Shown here: positions 54,513-64,000 of the stretch, in pieces | Layout: each line of letters opens with the position of its first letter | Numbering within the stretch: the stretch's first letter is position 1 | Position numbers and translations under genes: made by a program | The notes under the pieces: model-generated | Told to the model about the DNA's origin: nothing | The model's input: the letters and a program-made list of their open reading frames with translations, nothing else | Database searches by the model: none | Assembly (NCBI GenBank): GCA_022264855.1 | Contig: JABYQU010000082.1 | Span: 21,517 to 85,516, forward strand | Reading direction: 5' to 3' | Length of the DNA stretch: 64,000 bases | From: Lenzites betulinus | Lineage: Eukaryota > Basidiomycota > Agaricomycetes > Polyporales > Polyporaceae

Positions 54513-55500
54513 TGTAGCGCCCGCGCTATGCGCGCCCCAGCAGGACCCCTGCAAACCCACCAAGAGCTCATATCCCGGAATCCCCGAAAATGGGCCCGAA
54601 GGGCCCGGAACTTACATGAAATTTAGGTCGATTTCCCCGAAAATGGAGCCTCCAGCGGCTGAGGTTAGGTCCCTGCCACCCCCGAAAACAAACCCTCCCC
54701 GGGATAGTTATATGAGTTAACTCCGAAAGTAAGTCCTGCTGGGCCGTCCAAGCAGCTCAACCTCCGGCTCGGGCTATCTGGGGACGAAATCCGCCTGAAA
54801 AATATAGAAATTGACCCGAGCCCCGCCGGGCCGGGGAGCCCGTGGGGCGCTCAATGGGCGCCTACAGCTATGTTATGTGCCTCCTACCCCCCGAATCCGG
54901 CGTAGCCGGCCGCATCTTATGTGAAAATCCCCGGAAACCCCCCAATTTCCGACCCCCGAAAACCCCCCAAATTGGCCTCCAAACGGATATGAGCTCTTGG
55001 TGAGTTTGCAGGGGTCCTGCCCCAGCACCTCCTCTTTCCCGGTCCTGTCTATCTACGCCACTGTCGTTACGATCGCACTCATACTCGTTTACCCTCGCCC
55101 TCTGCCCAGTATCGGCGGCACCTGTCTTTACTCACTCGCTCGGCCTTGCGCCTATCTCGATCATTCCGTACCCTTTGCCCAACTCACTCAGCCTAGCTTA
55201 GAGTGCCCTCCGATCCTTCGCGTTCTTGACATGTATATAAACCCCCGACTCGCAACCCAGTCGGTAGCGTTCAATCGAGACCAGACCGATACCCAGTCTC
55301 TCCCCCTCGAGCGAACCTCTTCGGTGTCACGTCACCTCCCCAAAGGGCGCGAACGTGACATATTTTGACTGCTTGTCTATCTCGAAACAAACCCGACTAG
55401 ACTCTTATCCTCTCTCTCTCTCTCTCGACTACCTCCTGCCGACTGGGTCCTCTCGAGTCTGATCAACTCGAGCTTTCCTCTTGGTCTATACCGGTACGTC
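54513..55500 (+). repeat. 5' LTR (interrupted)
   Basis: Starts at 54513. Homology with the 3' LTR is direct for 54513-54541 and 55027-55113; the rest of the LTR is missing at the 3' side, so the inner end is only estimated from the gag start at 55552. TATATAA at 55234-55240 is a probable promoter, and a CT microsatellite lies near 55412-55430. Confidence 0.6.
54542..55018. mobile_element. 477-bp inverted-repeat (MITE-like) element in the LTR
   Basis: Terminal inverted repeats of 34 bp (54542-54575 and 54985-55018, one mismatch) start AGGACCCCTGCAAACCCACC. The 8-bp duplication GCCCCAGC flanks it (54534-54541 and 55019-55026). The 3' LTR at 63660-63672 holds the same site uninterrupted, an internal empty-site control. 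No coding capacity. An 8-bp duplication fits hAT- or KDZ-type transposases. Confidence 0.9.
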
Positions 55501-55551
55501 GCATTACTCTGTTCTTTTTTGCTAAACAACTCTCTAGATAACTCAAAAAAC

Positions 55552-58500
55552 ATGTCTAACCGTTACAATTTCCGTGCCCGAGCTGGAGCGACGGCTGCGA
55601 CACCACAGGAACCTCAGGTACTAGGTGAGCCTCAACCCGTTACACCTGCTACTCATGTTATTCCACTCGGAAGCCCCCTCACCAGGTCGTCGGGCAGTAC
55701 GTCCCTCACCGGTGGTGTACACCCCGGCTCCGAGCGCAGGCCTGGCGTTTCATACAGCCAGGCTGCGGGCTCGCGACCCTCGTCTCCGTCGCAAGGCGCG
55801 GGACAGGAGACCGCTTCGGCGGATGAGTACCACTCTACGCCATTCCCCAGGGCGGACCCGTTCGCCACTACGGCGACCAACCGCAAGCATCGGGTGACAG
55901 TCGAAGATATCACCGATGAAGATAGCAACAACGGTCCATGGAAGACCGTCGTGCGCCGTCGCACCCGGAGTGTAGGATCGTTACCGCGAAACTCCAGGCT
56001 AACCTCCGCAACGCCGACCTCAGCGCTGACGGCAGCTCAGCAGGCCGCGGTCCGAGTCGCTGAGACGCGTCTTACTAATACAGAACGAGAACACGTCGGA
56101 CGGCGCATGCAGATCGTCGCTGCTGCTTCAGCACGGGACGATTCGAGCAGTTCGAGAGGCCAGGGGCCTTCTCGTGACAAGGGGAAGACCATCGACGCGC
56201 GCAACTGGGGCGCGGCCGGTATCCCTGAAGAGGAACTATCCCCGGACGTACAGCGTCGGGAGTTTGATATGTACTCCTATCACCCACATAGTTACAACAG
56301 CAATGTAATTACCGGATACAACACGGACGAACAGCGTGAGATGCTGGAGCATTGGAAGGCTGCTAAAGCCGAACAGATGTCTCGCCCGGACGCGGGCGAA
56401 GCAGCCAATGATGATCGTCCTCAAGATGTAAGTACATCACCAGCCTCCACACGGACTGGCAGGGCAGCCGCAGGCGTCCGGGATGAGATCGCAGCCCTCA
56501 GGCGCGAGATAGAGCTAATGAGAGCACAAAGTGCTCCACAGCCATCAACGAAGGCTGCCGAAAGCACTCACACAGAGAAACGGCGCGGCCTCCGAAGTAA
56601 GACCAAGGGGGATCGCAATCGCGACCCCGAGAATGCTAAGCACAAACGGAACTCTATCTACCCGGTGGCTCAGATAGAACCCGGAAGCTACCTAGGGCGT
56701 GCATTTGCAGACTTGGTGGGACTCGACTCATCCGATGGAGACAAGACTCCCTCTTCCGGCTCGTCGAGTTCATCCAACAGCCATCCTGGCTCATCTGACT
56801 CGGAGGGTAGTCGTATGATATTCGCTTCCGAGGGCTCAGGCCCCTCTCCATCGAGCTCCAGAGATGAGACCGCTAGAAAGAAAAAGAAGACTAAGAAACG
56901 GCACACAAAGAAGCCGGTGTTGAAGCCTGAGAAGCCGACTGTGTACGATGGGCGTGCGGACACTCAAGTGTTTCATAAGTTCATGCGGCAGATGATAGAG
57001 TATCTGAAAGGACATACCATCAGCCGTACGATGTACGCATCCACGGTTTCGAACTTCTTGACCGGATCAGCCTACAGCTTCTGGGAAAGCTCCGTCGCGA
57101 AAGCACCGCACAAGTGGCGGCTTCGGGAGCTGTTCCAAGGCCTGTTCAACCACTGTTTTCCGGCGGACCATCGCCTGCGGGAACGGGAACGGCTCCGGAG
57201 GTGTCGGCAGAATGACCGGCCTGTCCGTGAGTATGTGCACGAGCTCGAAACATTGTTGCTCACCGTAGGCATTGACTCCGAACGGGAACGCGTGGATAAG
57301 TTGTGGAACGGCTTGAACTTCAGTATTCAAAAGGAGTTATGGAAGAAGCAACTCACCCCGATTGATGCGACATGGTCGGAAGTCCGAAGCTGGTCCGAGC
57401 GCATCGAGATTGCGGAGCGACTTGGTCAGCGAGGTAACTCAAAAGGAAACGCGAGCGGCGCAACGGAGTCCCGTCGGAACGAGGGAGCAGAAGCTTCACG
57501 GTTGAGGAAGCGACCTGCGGAGACACGGTCCCCGTACTCACGTGGTACCCCATGGAATAATCATCCCCGCGCTGCTCCGGCCCCGACGGCGAGCTCCTAT
57601 ACTAAGCCCGTTACGCGGCCTGAGTTCTCCCGAGGTCCTAAACCGTCCTCAGGAGCAGGAAGCCAACGTCCTAGACTCAGCGACAAGGAGCGAACGGACT
57701 TGGCCGCAGCTGGGAAGTGTTTCTTGTGCAAAGAGACCGGGCACTTCGCCAACCGTTGCCCTACAGCGCAGGTGGTTAGATTGGATCGTAAAGGACGGCC
57801 ACCAGGGCTCACCTCGTATAACGTCGAACTTGGCTCCAACCGGCCGGATGCGGAGCATCTTCGAGTGTTGGCCGAGAGTACAGAGTCGACGGGCGGCATC
57901 ACCTTGCACGCCATAAGTTGGGATGTGTCAGAAGTAGTAGACGACTCGAAGGCTCTCATTGACGGACTTACACCGGACTATGAGACGCCCTTGTTGCGCC
58001 TCCAGTTACCTCGGTCTTCTCGGCAAGAGCGATTGCGGTCGCCGATCGGGGACTTGTATGCTGAACGGGCTGAAGAGCTCCTAGCATATTATGGACCTTA
58101 TTGTTGTCAGTCAACAGATATTGATCGCGGGGAACCGTGCTCACCGAACGTATACCGCACGACGGACAAGCTTCATGTCATCTTCCATTGGAACATGGAA
58201 GATGTCCTTGTCGAATCGAATGACTTGAAGGACCCCGAGTTTGACATTGTGAAGCTGTTCCGGCGGCACGTTGTTGCTCAGAAGGCACCAGACCACCAGA
58301 CATGCTTCTTGTCGGAGGTCGCAGCCGAACCTATGGGATATGCACTTCAGCGTGGCGTGTTGCGGTGCCTCGAACGAGAATACCCTTGGCCCGACTCCGA
58401 CTACAAGCACTTCTGCTCACGTCGATTTTGCGCGTTTGCCCTGGAAACGGCTGTGCACGTGAGGGATATGTATCTCAGTGTTACAGTTGACGTACCTACT

Positions 58501-61500
58501 CACCTGCTCGAAAACATTTATTTCGACCTAGCCAACTTCTATGCAAGAGCGGCGCAGCGGGTGTATACGCCTCATCTCTTCACAGTGGACGACTTATCTG
58601 GCGAAATGAATACTTTGTTCAGTATGCCTCGGCAGCGGCCTCCGAGCGGTGCTACCCCTTACCTGACACTGTGTGCCGCCCATGTAAATCCCGCCCGTGA
58701 CGACACGCCGTATTTAGCGGTGCAGCGCAACGCGGCCACTCCACGAGATTTTGCGCGACTGATTCCTGAGCCGGCCGTCGTGGTAGTACTCATAAATGGT
58801 GAGCCTGCGCGTGCGCTGCTCGACTCAGGATCTCTGTCCGACTTCATGTCTGCAAAGCTCGCGCATCAGCTTAGTATTACAGCATTCGAGCTGGCAAAGC
58901 CCTTACCGGTGCACCTTGCTGTGCAGGGGTCGTGCGCAAAGATAAATTATGGCTGTCGCGCGCGACTGGAATATCAGCGCATCAAGTCGGAGCGGTACTT
59001 CGATATCATCAACTTACTTAGTTATGACTTAATTTTGGGGACTCCGTTCCTCTTTCAGCACCAGGTGTCTCTCGGGTTTAACCCAACTGCGGTGGTAGTT
59101 GGTAGCACGGACGCGCAGCCCATCGAGGGCAAGCAAGTGCGCATCCTGCAGTCCCATGCCACAGAACTACTGGACAGCCATCTGGAGGAGGCACGGCGGG
59201 AGCTCCGTGAGTACGCTGCATCAATCTGCAAAGACGCAAGTGACTCACCCTTACCTCCGTTGCGATCTATAAATCATCGGATTCCATTAATCGATCCGGA
59301 GAAGATTTATTCGTGGCGTCCATCGAAGTGTCCCGATGCTCACCGGGCGAGCTGGATGGAGAAGCGCGACGCATACTTGAAGTCCGGACGTTGGAAGGCT
59401 ACCAATGCGCGGAACACATCGCCGATGCTGCTGCTCACTAAGCCGGGCACCGGGGTCAAGGGGATTCCTCCGTGTTTGCGTGTGGTATGTGACCTGCGTG
59501 AGCGAAATGCAAATACTCATAAGGTTACATCCCCCTTACCAGATATGGAGGGAATACTCCGTCGCCTCGCGCGGCATCCATACCGCAGTTTGATTGACGG
59601 CAAGGATGCCTATGAGCAGATACGGGTGGAGCCGGAGGATGTGCCCCGGACAGCTATGACGACGCCTGATGGGAACATGGTCAGCCTTGTGCTTCAGCAG
59701 GGTGATTGTAATGCAGTCGCGACCTACCAGAGTCTTATGAACCATATATTTGGCCCTTACATTGGCGTCTTCATGGATGTCTACTTGGATGATGTGGCAA
59801 TTTATTCGGATACCCTAGTGGAGCACGTCGCGCACGTTCAATTAGTGGTCGACATCCTGCGGCGTGAACAACTTTACCTGAGTGCTACGAAACTCCACTT
59901 CTTGTGTCGAGAGCTCAAAGTGCTTGGCCGCATTGTCGATGACCGTGGCATACGGATGGACCCTGACAAAGTGGATTCAGTACTCAATTGGAAAATCCCG
60001 ACTAATAAAGAATTACTTCGGGGGTTTCTTGGGTCTGTCGGATACCTGGCAGACAACATTGCATCCATCCGGATTCCTATGGGCCTGCTTGCGTCAATGA
60101 CAGGGACTACAGCTTCTTTTAAATGGGAATTTACTCACCAGCGGGCGTTTGACGAGATTAAGCGGCTTGTGCATGCCCATAGGGAGCATCGAAGGTGTCC
60201 CCTCGATTACCGGCCGGAGGCGCCTCGTATCTGGCTGGTCACAGACGGCTCACATGGGGGCGTTGCGGGAGTAGTCGGTCAAGGGCATAACTACCAAAAT
60301 GCCCGTGTCGCCGCATTCTTTTCTGCCAAACTGTCGTCAGCGCAGTCAAACTACCCTGTGCACGAGATAGAGATGCTTGCTGGTGTAGAGGCCATGCAGC
60401 GTCACCGTGACATCTTGCTCGGCTGTCACTTTACGTGGGTGACGGACCATAAAGGGCTTGTACATCTTCTCAGCCAGCGTAACTTGTCGGGGCGCCAAGC
60501 GCGCTGGCTGGAGAAAATATCTGAATTTAGTTTTGATATTGAATACATTCCCGGGGTCGAAAATGTGCTTGCTGACGCTCTGTCGAGGATCTATTCCAAT
60601 GATCAGCCGGGGACTGTTCGAGCTTTGTCTGAGTACGTAGCTTTCGATGTAGAGGGCGACCCTACAGGTGCTTTGTCCTCAAATGCCATCTCCGTGCCGT
60701 TGTTAGTACATACGGAGGGCCAGGCTCATCCAGCACTGACACAGCCTGCGGTACCCAATGTCGCAGCGATGCCGCGGCGGAACGACATACGGCAATTCCC
60801 TCCTGCTGAGACAGGACGCCCGGAGACAGCGGCCAAGTTCGCACGGCGTATCCGTCGGCTCGTTCTGCATGGGCCCCGTGCAGAACGAGCGGAGGGCGCG
60901 GGACCGGACAGCTCTGCCCATGCTGTGATAGCAGACAACTCGGATCAAGGCGTTGCGGGGGCTCTAACGGGCTTGTCGTCCAGATTGGACCCAATACCGA
61001 TCAAAGCCCCTGTGCAGATAGAGCCGCTCGGAGAAGAGACCCTCGCGCCGGAGGGTGCGACGAGTCAGGAGATGGCTGAATCTGTAGATGATAGCCTGTT
61101 AGATCATATAGCATCGACTGCCGACGGCACCCACCTAGAAACGGAGATACGAGGCCGCTACATTGAAGATCCTTTCTTTCAGGCAATCTTGTCTTCGCCT
61201 AAGCAGTTCAAGAATTTTGAGGTTGTAGACGGCCTTGTCCTCCTCAGGGATCGTTCTCGAGTTCTCCTGTGTGTACCCAATGTCAGAATCAAAGGACGAA
61301 GTGCACGGGAGATTGTTATATCGCATGCTCACTCGCTGCTTGCACATCTTGGGCCACGAAAGACGGCCGACCTTCTGCACGACCATGTATGGTGGAAATC
61401 ACTGGTCGCTGACGTAGCCAGATTTTGTGACTCTTGCATGACCTGCAAACGGAGCAAACCTAATAATCAGAAACCTTACGGACTACTGAACCCATTGCCA

Positions 61501-62292
61501 GTACCGAGCGTACCTTGGGAAGCCATCGGGATAGATTTTGTTGGACCTTTGCCCATCTCCAAAGATAGGGACGCATCATACGACTCGATCACGACAATTA
61601 TTGACCTCTTGACGGGAATGGTCCACTTGGTGCCAAGTCGTACCACATACCGTGCTCGAGATGTAGCCGAGCTTGTCTTTGCCGAAGTTTATAAACATCA
61701 CGGGCTGCCGAAATCAATTGTCAGTGATCGGGATGTGCTCTTTACGAGTGCCTTCTGGACTCACCTGCACAAGCTCATGGGAGTTGAGCTGCGTATGTCG
61801 AGTGCGTACCACCCGGAGTCCGACGGCTCCACTGAGCGCGCAAACCGGACCATAGGGCAGATGCTCCGCCAGTGCGTGGCGCCGAACCAGAAGGATTGGG
61901 TCTCTCGGCTCCCAGCTATTGAATTCGCGGTTAACATGGCACAATCGGACTCAACTGGCTACGCACCATTCTTCCTGAATACTGGCCGATTGCCACGGCC
62001 CCTGATATGGGATCGCGCGCAGCCGGATGAATACCCTGGCGTGCGGGCGTATGCCCAGAAGGTCAAGTCAGCGGTCATGGCTGCTCACGATAGCCTGATA
62101 GCGGCGCGTGTGAAGCACACCCGAGACGCCAATCGACGCCGCCGTCCGGCTCCGTTTACGGAGGGCGACCTTGTCTATGTATCTACAAAGAATATCAGTA
62201 TCCCTCGTGGGCTAGCTCGTAAACTTGTACCTAAGTATATGGGACCTTACCGTATACTCCGTGACTACAAAAAATTCCTCGTTCCGTATTGA
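55552..62292 (+). CDS. Gag-pol polyprotein of the Ty3/gypsy element
   Basis: One frame of 2,246 residues from the ATG at 55552 (an upstream non-ATG start at 55519 is not preferred). In order: a disordered N-terminus; retrotransposon gag around residues 465-640 (YDGRADTQVFHKFMRQM); zinc knuckle CFLCKETGHFANRC near 722; aspartic protease with LLDSGSLSDFM near 1088; reverse transcriptase with VYLDDVAIYS near 1408; RNase H with WLVTDGSHGGVAG near 1562 and LADALSR; integrase with an HHCC finger (HSLLAHLG ... CDSCMTCK) near 1924, IDFVGPLP near 1993, VSDRDVLFTS and SSAYHPESDGSTERANR. It ends at TGA 62290-62292 shortly after GLARKLVPKYMGPY. The C-terminal chromodomain-like segment continues in another frame from an A6 run at 62269-62274 (see separate entry). 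Confidence 0.9.
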   Translation: MSNRYNFRARAGATAATPQEPQVLGEPQPVTPATHVIPLGSPLTRSSGSTSLTGGVHPGSERRPGVSYSQAAGSRPSSPSQGAGQETASADEYHSTPFPRADPFATTATNRKHRVTVEDITDEDSNNGPWKTVVRRRTRSVGSLPRNSRLTSATPTSALTAAQQAAVRVAETRLTNTEREHVGRRMQIVAAASARDDSSSSRGQGPSRDKGKTIDARNWGAAGIPEEELSPDVQRREFDMYSYHPHSYNSNVITGYNTDEQREMLEHWKAAKAEQMSRPDAGEAANDDRPQDVSTSPASTRTGRAAAGVRDEIAALRREIELMRAQSAPQPSTKAAESTHTEKRRGLRSKTKGDRNRDPENAKHKRNSIYPVAQIEPGSYLGRAFADLVGLDSSDGDKTPSSGSSSSSNSHPGSSDSEGSRMIFASEGSGPSPSSSRDETARKKKKTKKRHTKKPVLKPEKPTVYDGRADTQVFHKFMRQMIEYLKGHTISRTMYASTVSNFLTGSAYSFWESSVAKAPHKWRLRELFQGLFNHCFPADHRLRERERLRRCRQNDRPVREYVHELETLLLTVGIDSERERVDKLWNGLNFSIQKELWKKQLTPIDATWSEVRSWSERIEIAERLGQRGNSKGNASGATESRRNEGAEASRLRKRPAETRSPYSRGTPWNNHPRAAPAPTASSYTKPVTRPEFSRGPKPSSGAGSQRPRLSDKERTDLAAAGKCFLCKETGHFANRCPTAQVVRLDRKGRPPGLTSYNVELGSNRPDAEHLRVLAESTESTGGITLHAISWDVSEVVDDSKALIDGLTPDYETPLLRLQLPRSSRQERLRSPIGDLYAERAEELLAYYGPYCCQSTDIDRGEPCSPNVYRTTDKLHVIFHWNMEDVLVESNDLKDPEFDIVKLFRRHVVAQKAPDHQTCFLSEVAAEPMGYALQRGVLRCLEREYPWPDSDYKHFCSRRFCAFALETAVHVRDMYLSVTVDVPTHLLENIYFDLANFYARAAQRVYTPHLFTVDDLSGEMNTLFSMPRQRPPSGATPYLTLCAAHVNPARDDTPYLAVQRNAATPRDFARLIPEPAVVVVLINGEPARALLDSGSLSDFMSAKLAHQLSITAFELAKPLPVHLAVQGSCAKINYGCRARLEYQRIKSERYFDIINLLSYDLILGTPFLFQHQVSLGFNPTAVVVGSTDAQPIEGKQVRILQSHATELLDSHLEEARRELREYAASICKDASDSPLPPLRSINHRIPLIDPEKIYSWRPSKCPDAHRASWMEKRDAYLKSGRWKATNARNTSPMLLLTKPGTGVKGIPPCLRVVCDLRERNANTHKVTSPLPDMEGILRRLARHPYRSLIDGKDAYEQIRVEPEDVPRTAMTTPDGNMVSLVLQQGDCNAVATYQSLMNHIFGPYIGVFMDVYLDDVAIYSDTLVEHVAHVQLVVDILRREQLYLSATKLHFLCRELKVLGRIVDDRGIRMDPDKVDSVLNWKIPTNKELLRGFLGSVGYLADNIASIRIPMGLLASMTGTTASFKWEFTHQRAFDEIKRLVHAHREHRRCPLDYRPEAPRIWLVTDGSHGGVAGVVGQGHNYQNARVAAFFSAKLSSAQSNYPVHEIEMLAGVEAMQRHRDILLGCHFTWVTDHKGLVHLLSQRNLSGRQARWLEKISEFSFDIEYIPGVENVLADALSRIYSNDQPGTVRALSEYVAFDVEGDPTGALSSNAISVPLLVHTEGQAHPALTQPAVPNVAAMPRRNDIRQFPPAETGRPETAAKFARRIRRLVLHGPRAERAEGAGPDSSAHAVIADNSDQGVAGALTGLSSRLDPIPIKAPVQIEPLGEETLAPEGATSQEMAESVDDSLLDHIASTADGTHLETEIRGRYIEDPFFQAILSSPKQFKNFEVVDGLVLLRDRSRVLLCVPNVRIKGRSAREIVISHAHSLLAHLGPRKTADLLHDHVWWKSLVADVARFCDSCMTCKRSKPNNQKPYGLLNPLPVPSVPWEAIGIDFVGPLPISKDRDASYDSITTIIDLLTGMVHLVPSRTTYRARDVAELVFAEVYKHHGLPKSIVSDRDVLFTSAFWTHLHKLMGVELRMSSAYHPESDGSTERANRTIGQMLRQCVAPNQKDWVSRLPAIEFAVNMAQSDSTGYAPFFLNTGRLPRPLIWDRAQPDEYPGVRAYAQKVKSAVMAAHDSLIAARVKHTRDANRRRRPAPFTEGDLVYVSTKNISIPRGLARKLVPKYMGPYRILRDYKKFLVPY

Positions 62293-62700
62293 TTTACCAG
62301 CGGACTTGAAGAGACGCGGTGTGCACGACGTCTTCCACGCCTCGTTGCTGCGAGTCCATGAAGCCAACGATGATAGGCTGTTTCCCGGGCGGCTTGACAC
62401 GCAAGTATTGAACCTAGAAGACCCTGAGAATGAGTGGGCAATCGAGAAGATTGTATCTCACCGTGGCGTTGGGGTTTCTGCCGTGTTTGAGGCAGTGTGG
62501 AAGTCTGGGGATACAACCTGGGTGCCCTATCAGTCGGTGTCACATGTGAACGCGCTGAAGGCGTACCTGGAGGCGTTAGGGGTGAGCTCAATTGAAAAGC
62601 TGCCTGACCGAAAAGGCAATATTGAGGACCCGCAAATATATGCGGGATGTGTCGGCCTGTTCCTAGAAGGGTTGCTTCAGCAACTCTTCGAGGAATTAAA
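62275..62700 (+). pseudogene. Frameshifted C-terminal part of pol, chromodomain-like
   Basis: Directly after the A6 run, the +1-type alternative frame reads SSFRIDLPADLKRRGVHDVF, HASLLRVHEANDDRLFPGRL, then WAIEKIVSHRG and WVPYQSVSHVNALKAYLEAL, the conserved tail of basidiomycete gypsy integrases with a chromodomain-like module. It needs one inserted or deleted A to join the upstream frame. Beyond about 62700 the frame stays open to 63493 but turns Arg/Gly-rich, a shadow of the overlapping third ORF. Confidence 0.7.
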
Positions 62701-62768
62701 AGCCGGGCCCGACACTCACTTCCCATATCATCTTCCTACCCCTCACTCCTCGATATCTCCCCAGTCCG

Positions 62769-63595
62769 ATGCCCGTCCTCATCCACCAGTACGCGACCGT
62801 ACTCGCGAACGGCGACGTTCTCATGCGGACGTCCGCGGACGGGCCGGCCGAGGTCTATTGCGCACATCAGGCCCGACTGTTTCTGCTGTTCGACGAGAGT
62901 CTTCGTACCGACAACGACGCAGACCAGTTCGATGCCGCGACGACCCCAATCCCGGGCGGGTACGACCAGTTCGCGTTTTCCTGGAACCTCGACACAGTCA
63001 GCCCGTACTCGTTCGCGACCTACGACCCGGACACCGAGGTCGCGAGCGTCGACATTCGAAGGGACTCCGTACCTCAATCCATGCTCATCCCGACTCTTGT
63101 CCACGGCGAGGCCGACGAGGAAGCCCTGTCGACCAAGGATCGTCGCCTGTTGCAGGATCTCTTGAAGGCCGCGGCGGAACGCGAAGTACGCCAGCGCGAC
63201 AAGGCCCGCGACTCGTTCCAGGAACGGCAGAAGAAACGAGACGGTTCCGCCCGTCGTCTTCTGTATTCGAAGGGCATGTCCTCCTTGGCGGGGTCGCTGG
63301 ACGGAGGACGTGGCAACCTGGCGCTTCATCTGCATCGCAGGCCCCTCCGCGCGCGCTCGGCCTCTCCCACTCCCACGGTGAGTTCTTCGACTTCACGCAT
63401 CACCTTCGTGGCGCCGGTTTCGGGAGACGCTCCTCCCCCTCCTCCTGTCTACACCGCTGCACCTGCGATAACCCATTCCCGGGGCCGCGGTGACTACGCT
63501 TCCTGCCCGCGTCCACGGCTCTCTCGGAGGACACGGAGATGCAGGCCGACCCCGACGCTGACGCCGACGGGGACGACGATGTCCTCAAGGTCTAG
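62769..63595 (+). CDS. Third ORF of the gypsy element, unknown function
   Basis: An ATG at 62769 opens a well-formed frame between integrase and the 3' LTR. The product starts MPVLIHQYATVLANGDVLMR and contains AHQARLFLLFDESLRTD, PIPGGYDQFAFSWNLDTV and a charged helical segment (LLQDLLKAAAEREVRQRDKA). It looks like a folded N-terminal domain of about 100 residues plus a coiled tail. The frame stays open into the LTR (to 63881), which is unlikely to be real. An acidic tail in another frame (LSEDTEMQADPDADADGDDD) ends at TAG 63593-63595, so an intron or frameshift near 63480 is likely and I give that end. No membrane segment supports an envelope role. Function unknown. Confidence 0.5.
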
Positions 63596-63638
63596 CTATA
63601 GGCACTTGGACAGCCTGTTGGTTGTCCAGGAGGGCGTA

Positions 63639-63754
63639 TGTAGCGCCCGCGCTATGCGCGCCCCAGCACCTCCTCTTTCCCGGTCCTGTCTATCTACGCC
63701 ACTGTCGTTACGATCGCACTCATACTCGTTTACCCTCGCCCTCTGCCCAGTATC
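63639..63754 (+). repeat. 3' LTR, truncated
   Basis: 116 bp matching 54513-54541 joined to 55027-55113 without the inserted 477-bp element. After GCCCAGTATC at 63754 the sequence no longer matches the 5' LTR. Confidence 0.85.
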
Positions 63755-64000
63755 TGAAAGAACTCTGAACCTGGAAGGCTGTGAGCCGCACAAAGAGGAA
63801 TCTTCAGTCTGTGAGCGAAAGACTATAATCATATTGACAGTACCTGTGAGCCGCACAAAGAGGAACTACAAGTACTGGTAAGTAACACATATGTAGGCAT
63901 AGAAGTAGTGGGACTTACTCTTCAGTCTGTGAGCGAAAGACTGAAGAGCTATGGCAGAGAATGTCCTCCTTATATACTACTGGAGGACTGCGATGAGTAA
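63755..64000. repeat. Repetitive DNA interrupting the 3' LTR
   Basis: Two motifs recur: CTGTGAGCCGCACAAAGAGG at about 63779 and 63845, and TCTTCAGTCTGTGAGCGAAA at about 63803 and 63920. It looks like the end of another mobile element extending past the window. Confidence 0.55.

Larger units (their letters stand above)
54513..63754 (+). mobile_element. Ty3/gypsy LTR retrotransposon
   Basis: LTR sequence starting TGTAGCGCCCGCGCTATGCG occurs at 54513 and 63639. Between them lie one long gag-pol frame (order gag, zinc knuckle, protease, reverse transcriptase, RNase H, integrase, which is the Ty3/gypsy order) and an additional ORF before the 3' LTR. The 5' LTR is interrupted by a 477-bp inverted-repeat element; the 3' LTR homology stops after 116 bp at 63754, where other repetitive DNA begins. 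A PPT-like GGAGGGC lies just before the 3' LTR. The polyprotein is intact to near its end, so the copy is young but probably not fully functional. Confidence 0.9.

Noticed and set aside
55519..55551. Upstream start for gag-pol
   Set aside because: It begins with a non-ATG codon; the ATG at 55552 is the first in frame.
62700..63493. Continuation of the pol frame through the third ORF
   Set aside because: Composition switches to Arg/Gly-rich as expected for an off-frame reading of a GC-rich gene; the 62769 frame is the better coding candidate.
1..64000. CRISPR arrays, rRNA genes, bacterial operons
   Set aside because: None seen; intron-rich genes indicate a fungal nuclear genome and no regularly spaced identical repeats with unique spacers occur.

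Overview
The window looks like genomic DNA of an Agaricomycete (mushroom-forming basidiomycete, possibly a polypore; the order is an inference). Evidence: genes are split by many 45-70 nt GT-AG introns with CTRAC-like branch points and two GC-AG exceptions; there are F-box/LRR, HET-domain, KDZ and Tnp2/Plavaka-type and Ty3/gypsy sequences typical of this class; and TATA boxes lie 70-100 bp upstream of several starts. Coding coordinates of spliced genes were built by hand from splice sites and frame continuity.

Layout. 0.2-7.2 kb: three ordinary plus-strand genes (F-box protein; F-box/nucleotidyltransferase-like protein; a 597-residue orphan). 8.9-27 kb: one F-box/LRR-type gene cut by two unrelated DNA transposons inserted 44 bp apart. 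The first is a 4.6 kb element (9170-13768) carrying a core-deleted Tnp2-like transposase and a decayed orphan gene. The second is a 12.0 kb KDZ element (13820-25790) with about 1.2 kb terminal inverted repeats, a perfect 8-bp target duplication, a transposase with one late in-frame stop, and two accessory genes. The host frame reads through both empty sites once the elements and one target copy are removed.

28-40.2 kb: a housekeeping block: methylenetetrahydrofolate reductase (-), a Ser/Pro-rich membrane protein (-), a DUF202 protein (-), Pus1 pseudouridine synthase (+) and sphingolipid C9-methyltransferase (+). 40.4-43.7 kb: a HET-domain pseudogene (-) broken by deletion, frameshift, a stop and a 1.12 kb TRIM retroelement with identical LTRs. 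45.3-54 kb: a segmentally duplicated cluster of two aldo/keto reductases, one intact Sos7-like kinetochore gene plus truncated copies, and copies of a 112-residue orphan gene. A third copy of the Sos7-orphan module sits at 33.4-35.1 kb beside an aryl-alcohol dehydrogenase remnant.

54.5-63.8 kb: a Ty3/gypsy element with one long gag-pol frame, a frameshift at an A6 run before its C-terminal domain, and an extra ORF between integrase and the 3' LTR. Its 5' LTR carries a 477 bp inverted-repeat element with 8-bp target duplication, and its 3' LTR is interrupted by further repetitive DNA reaching the window end. Overall this is a housekeeping neighbourhood being remodelled by several transposon classes, most of whose insertions can be dated relative to each other from the sequence.
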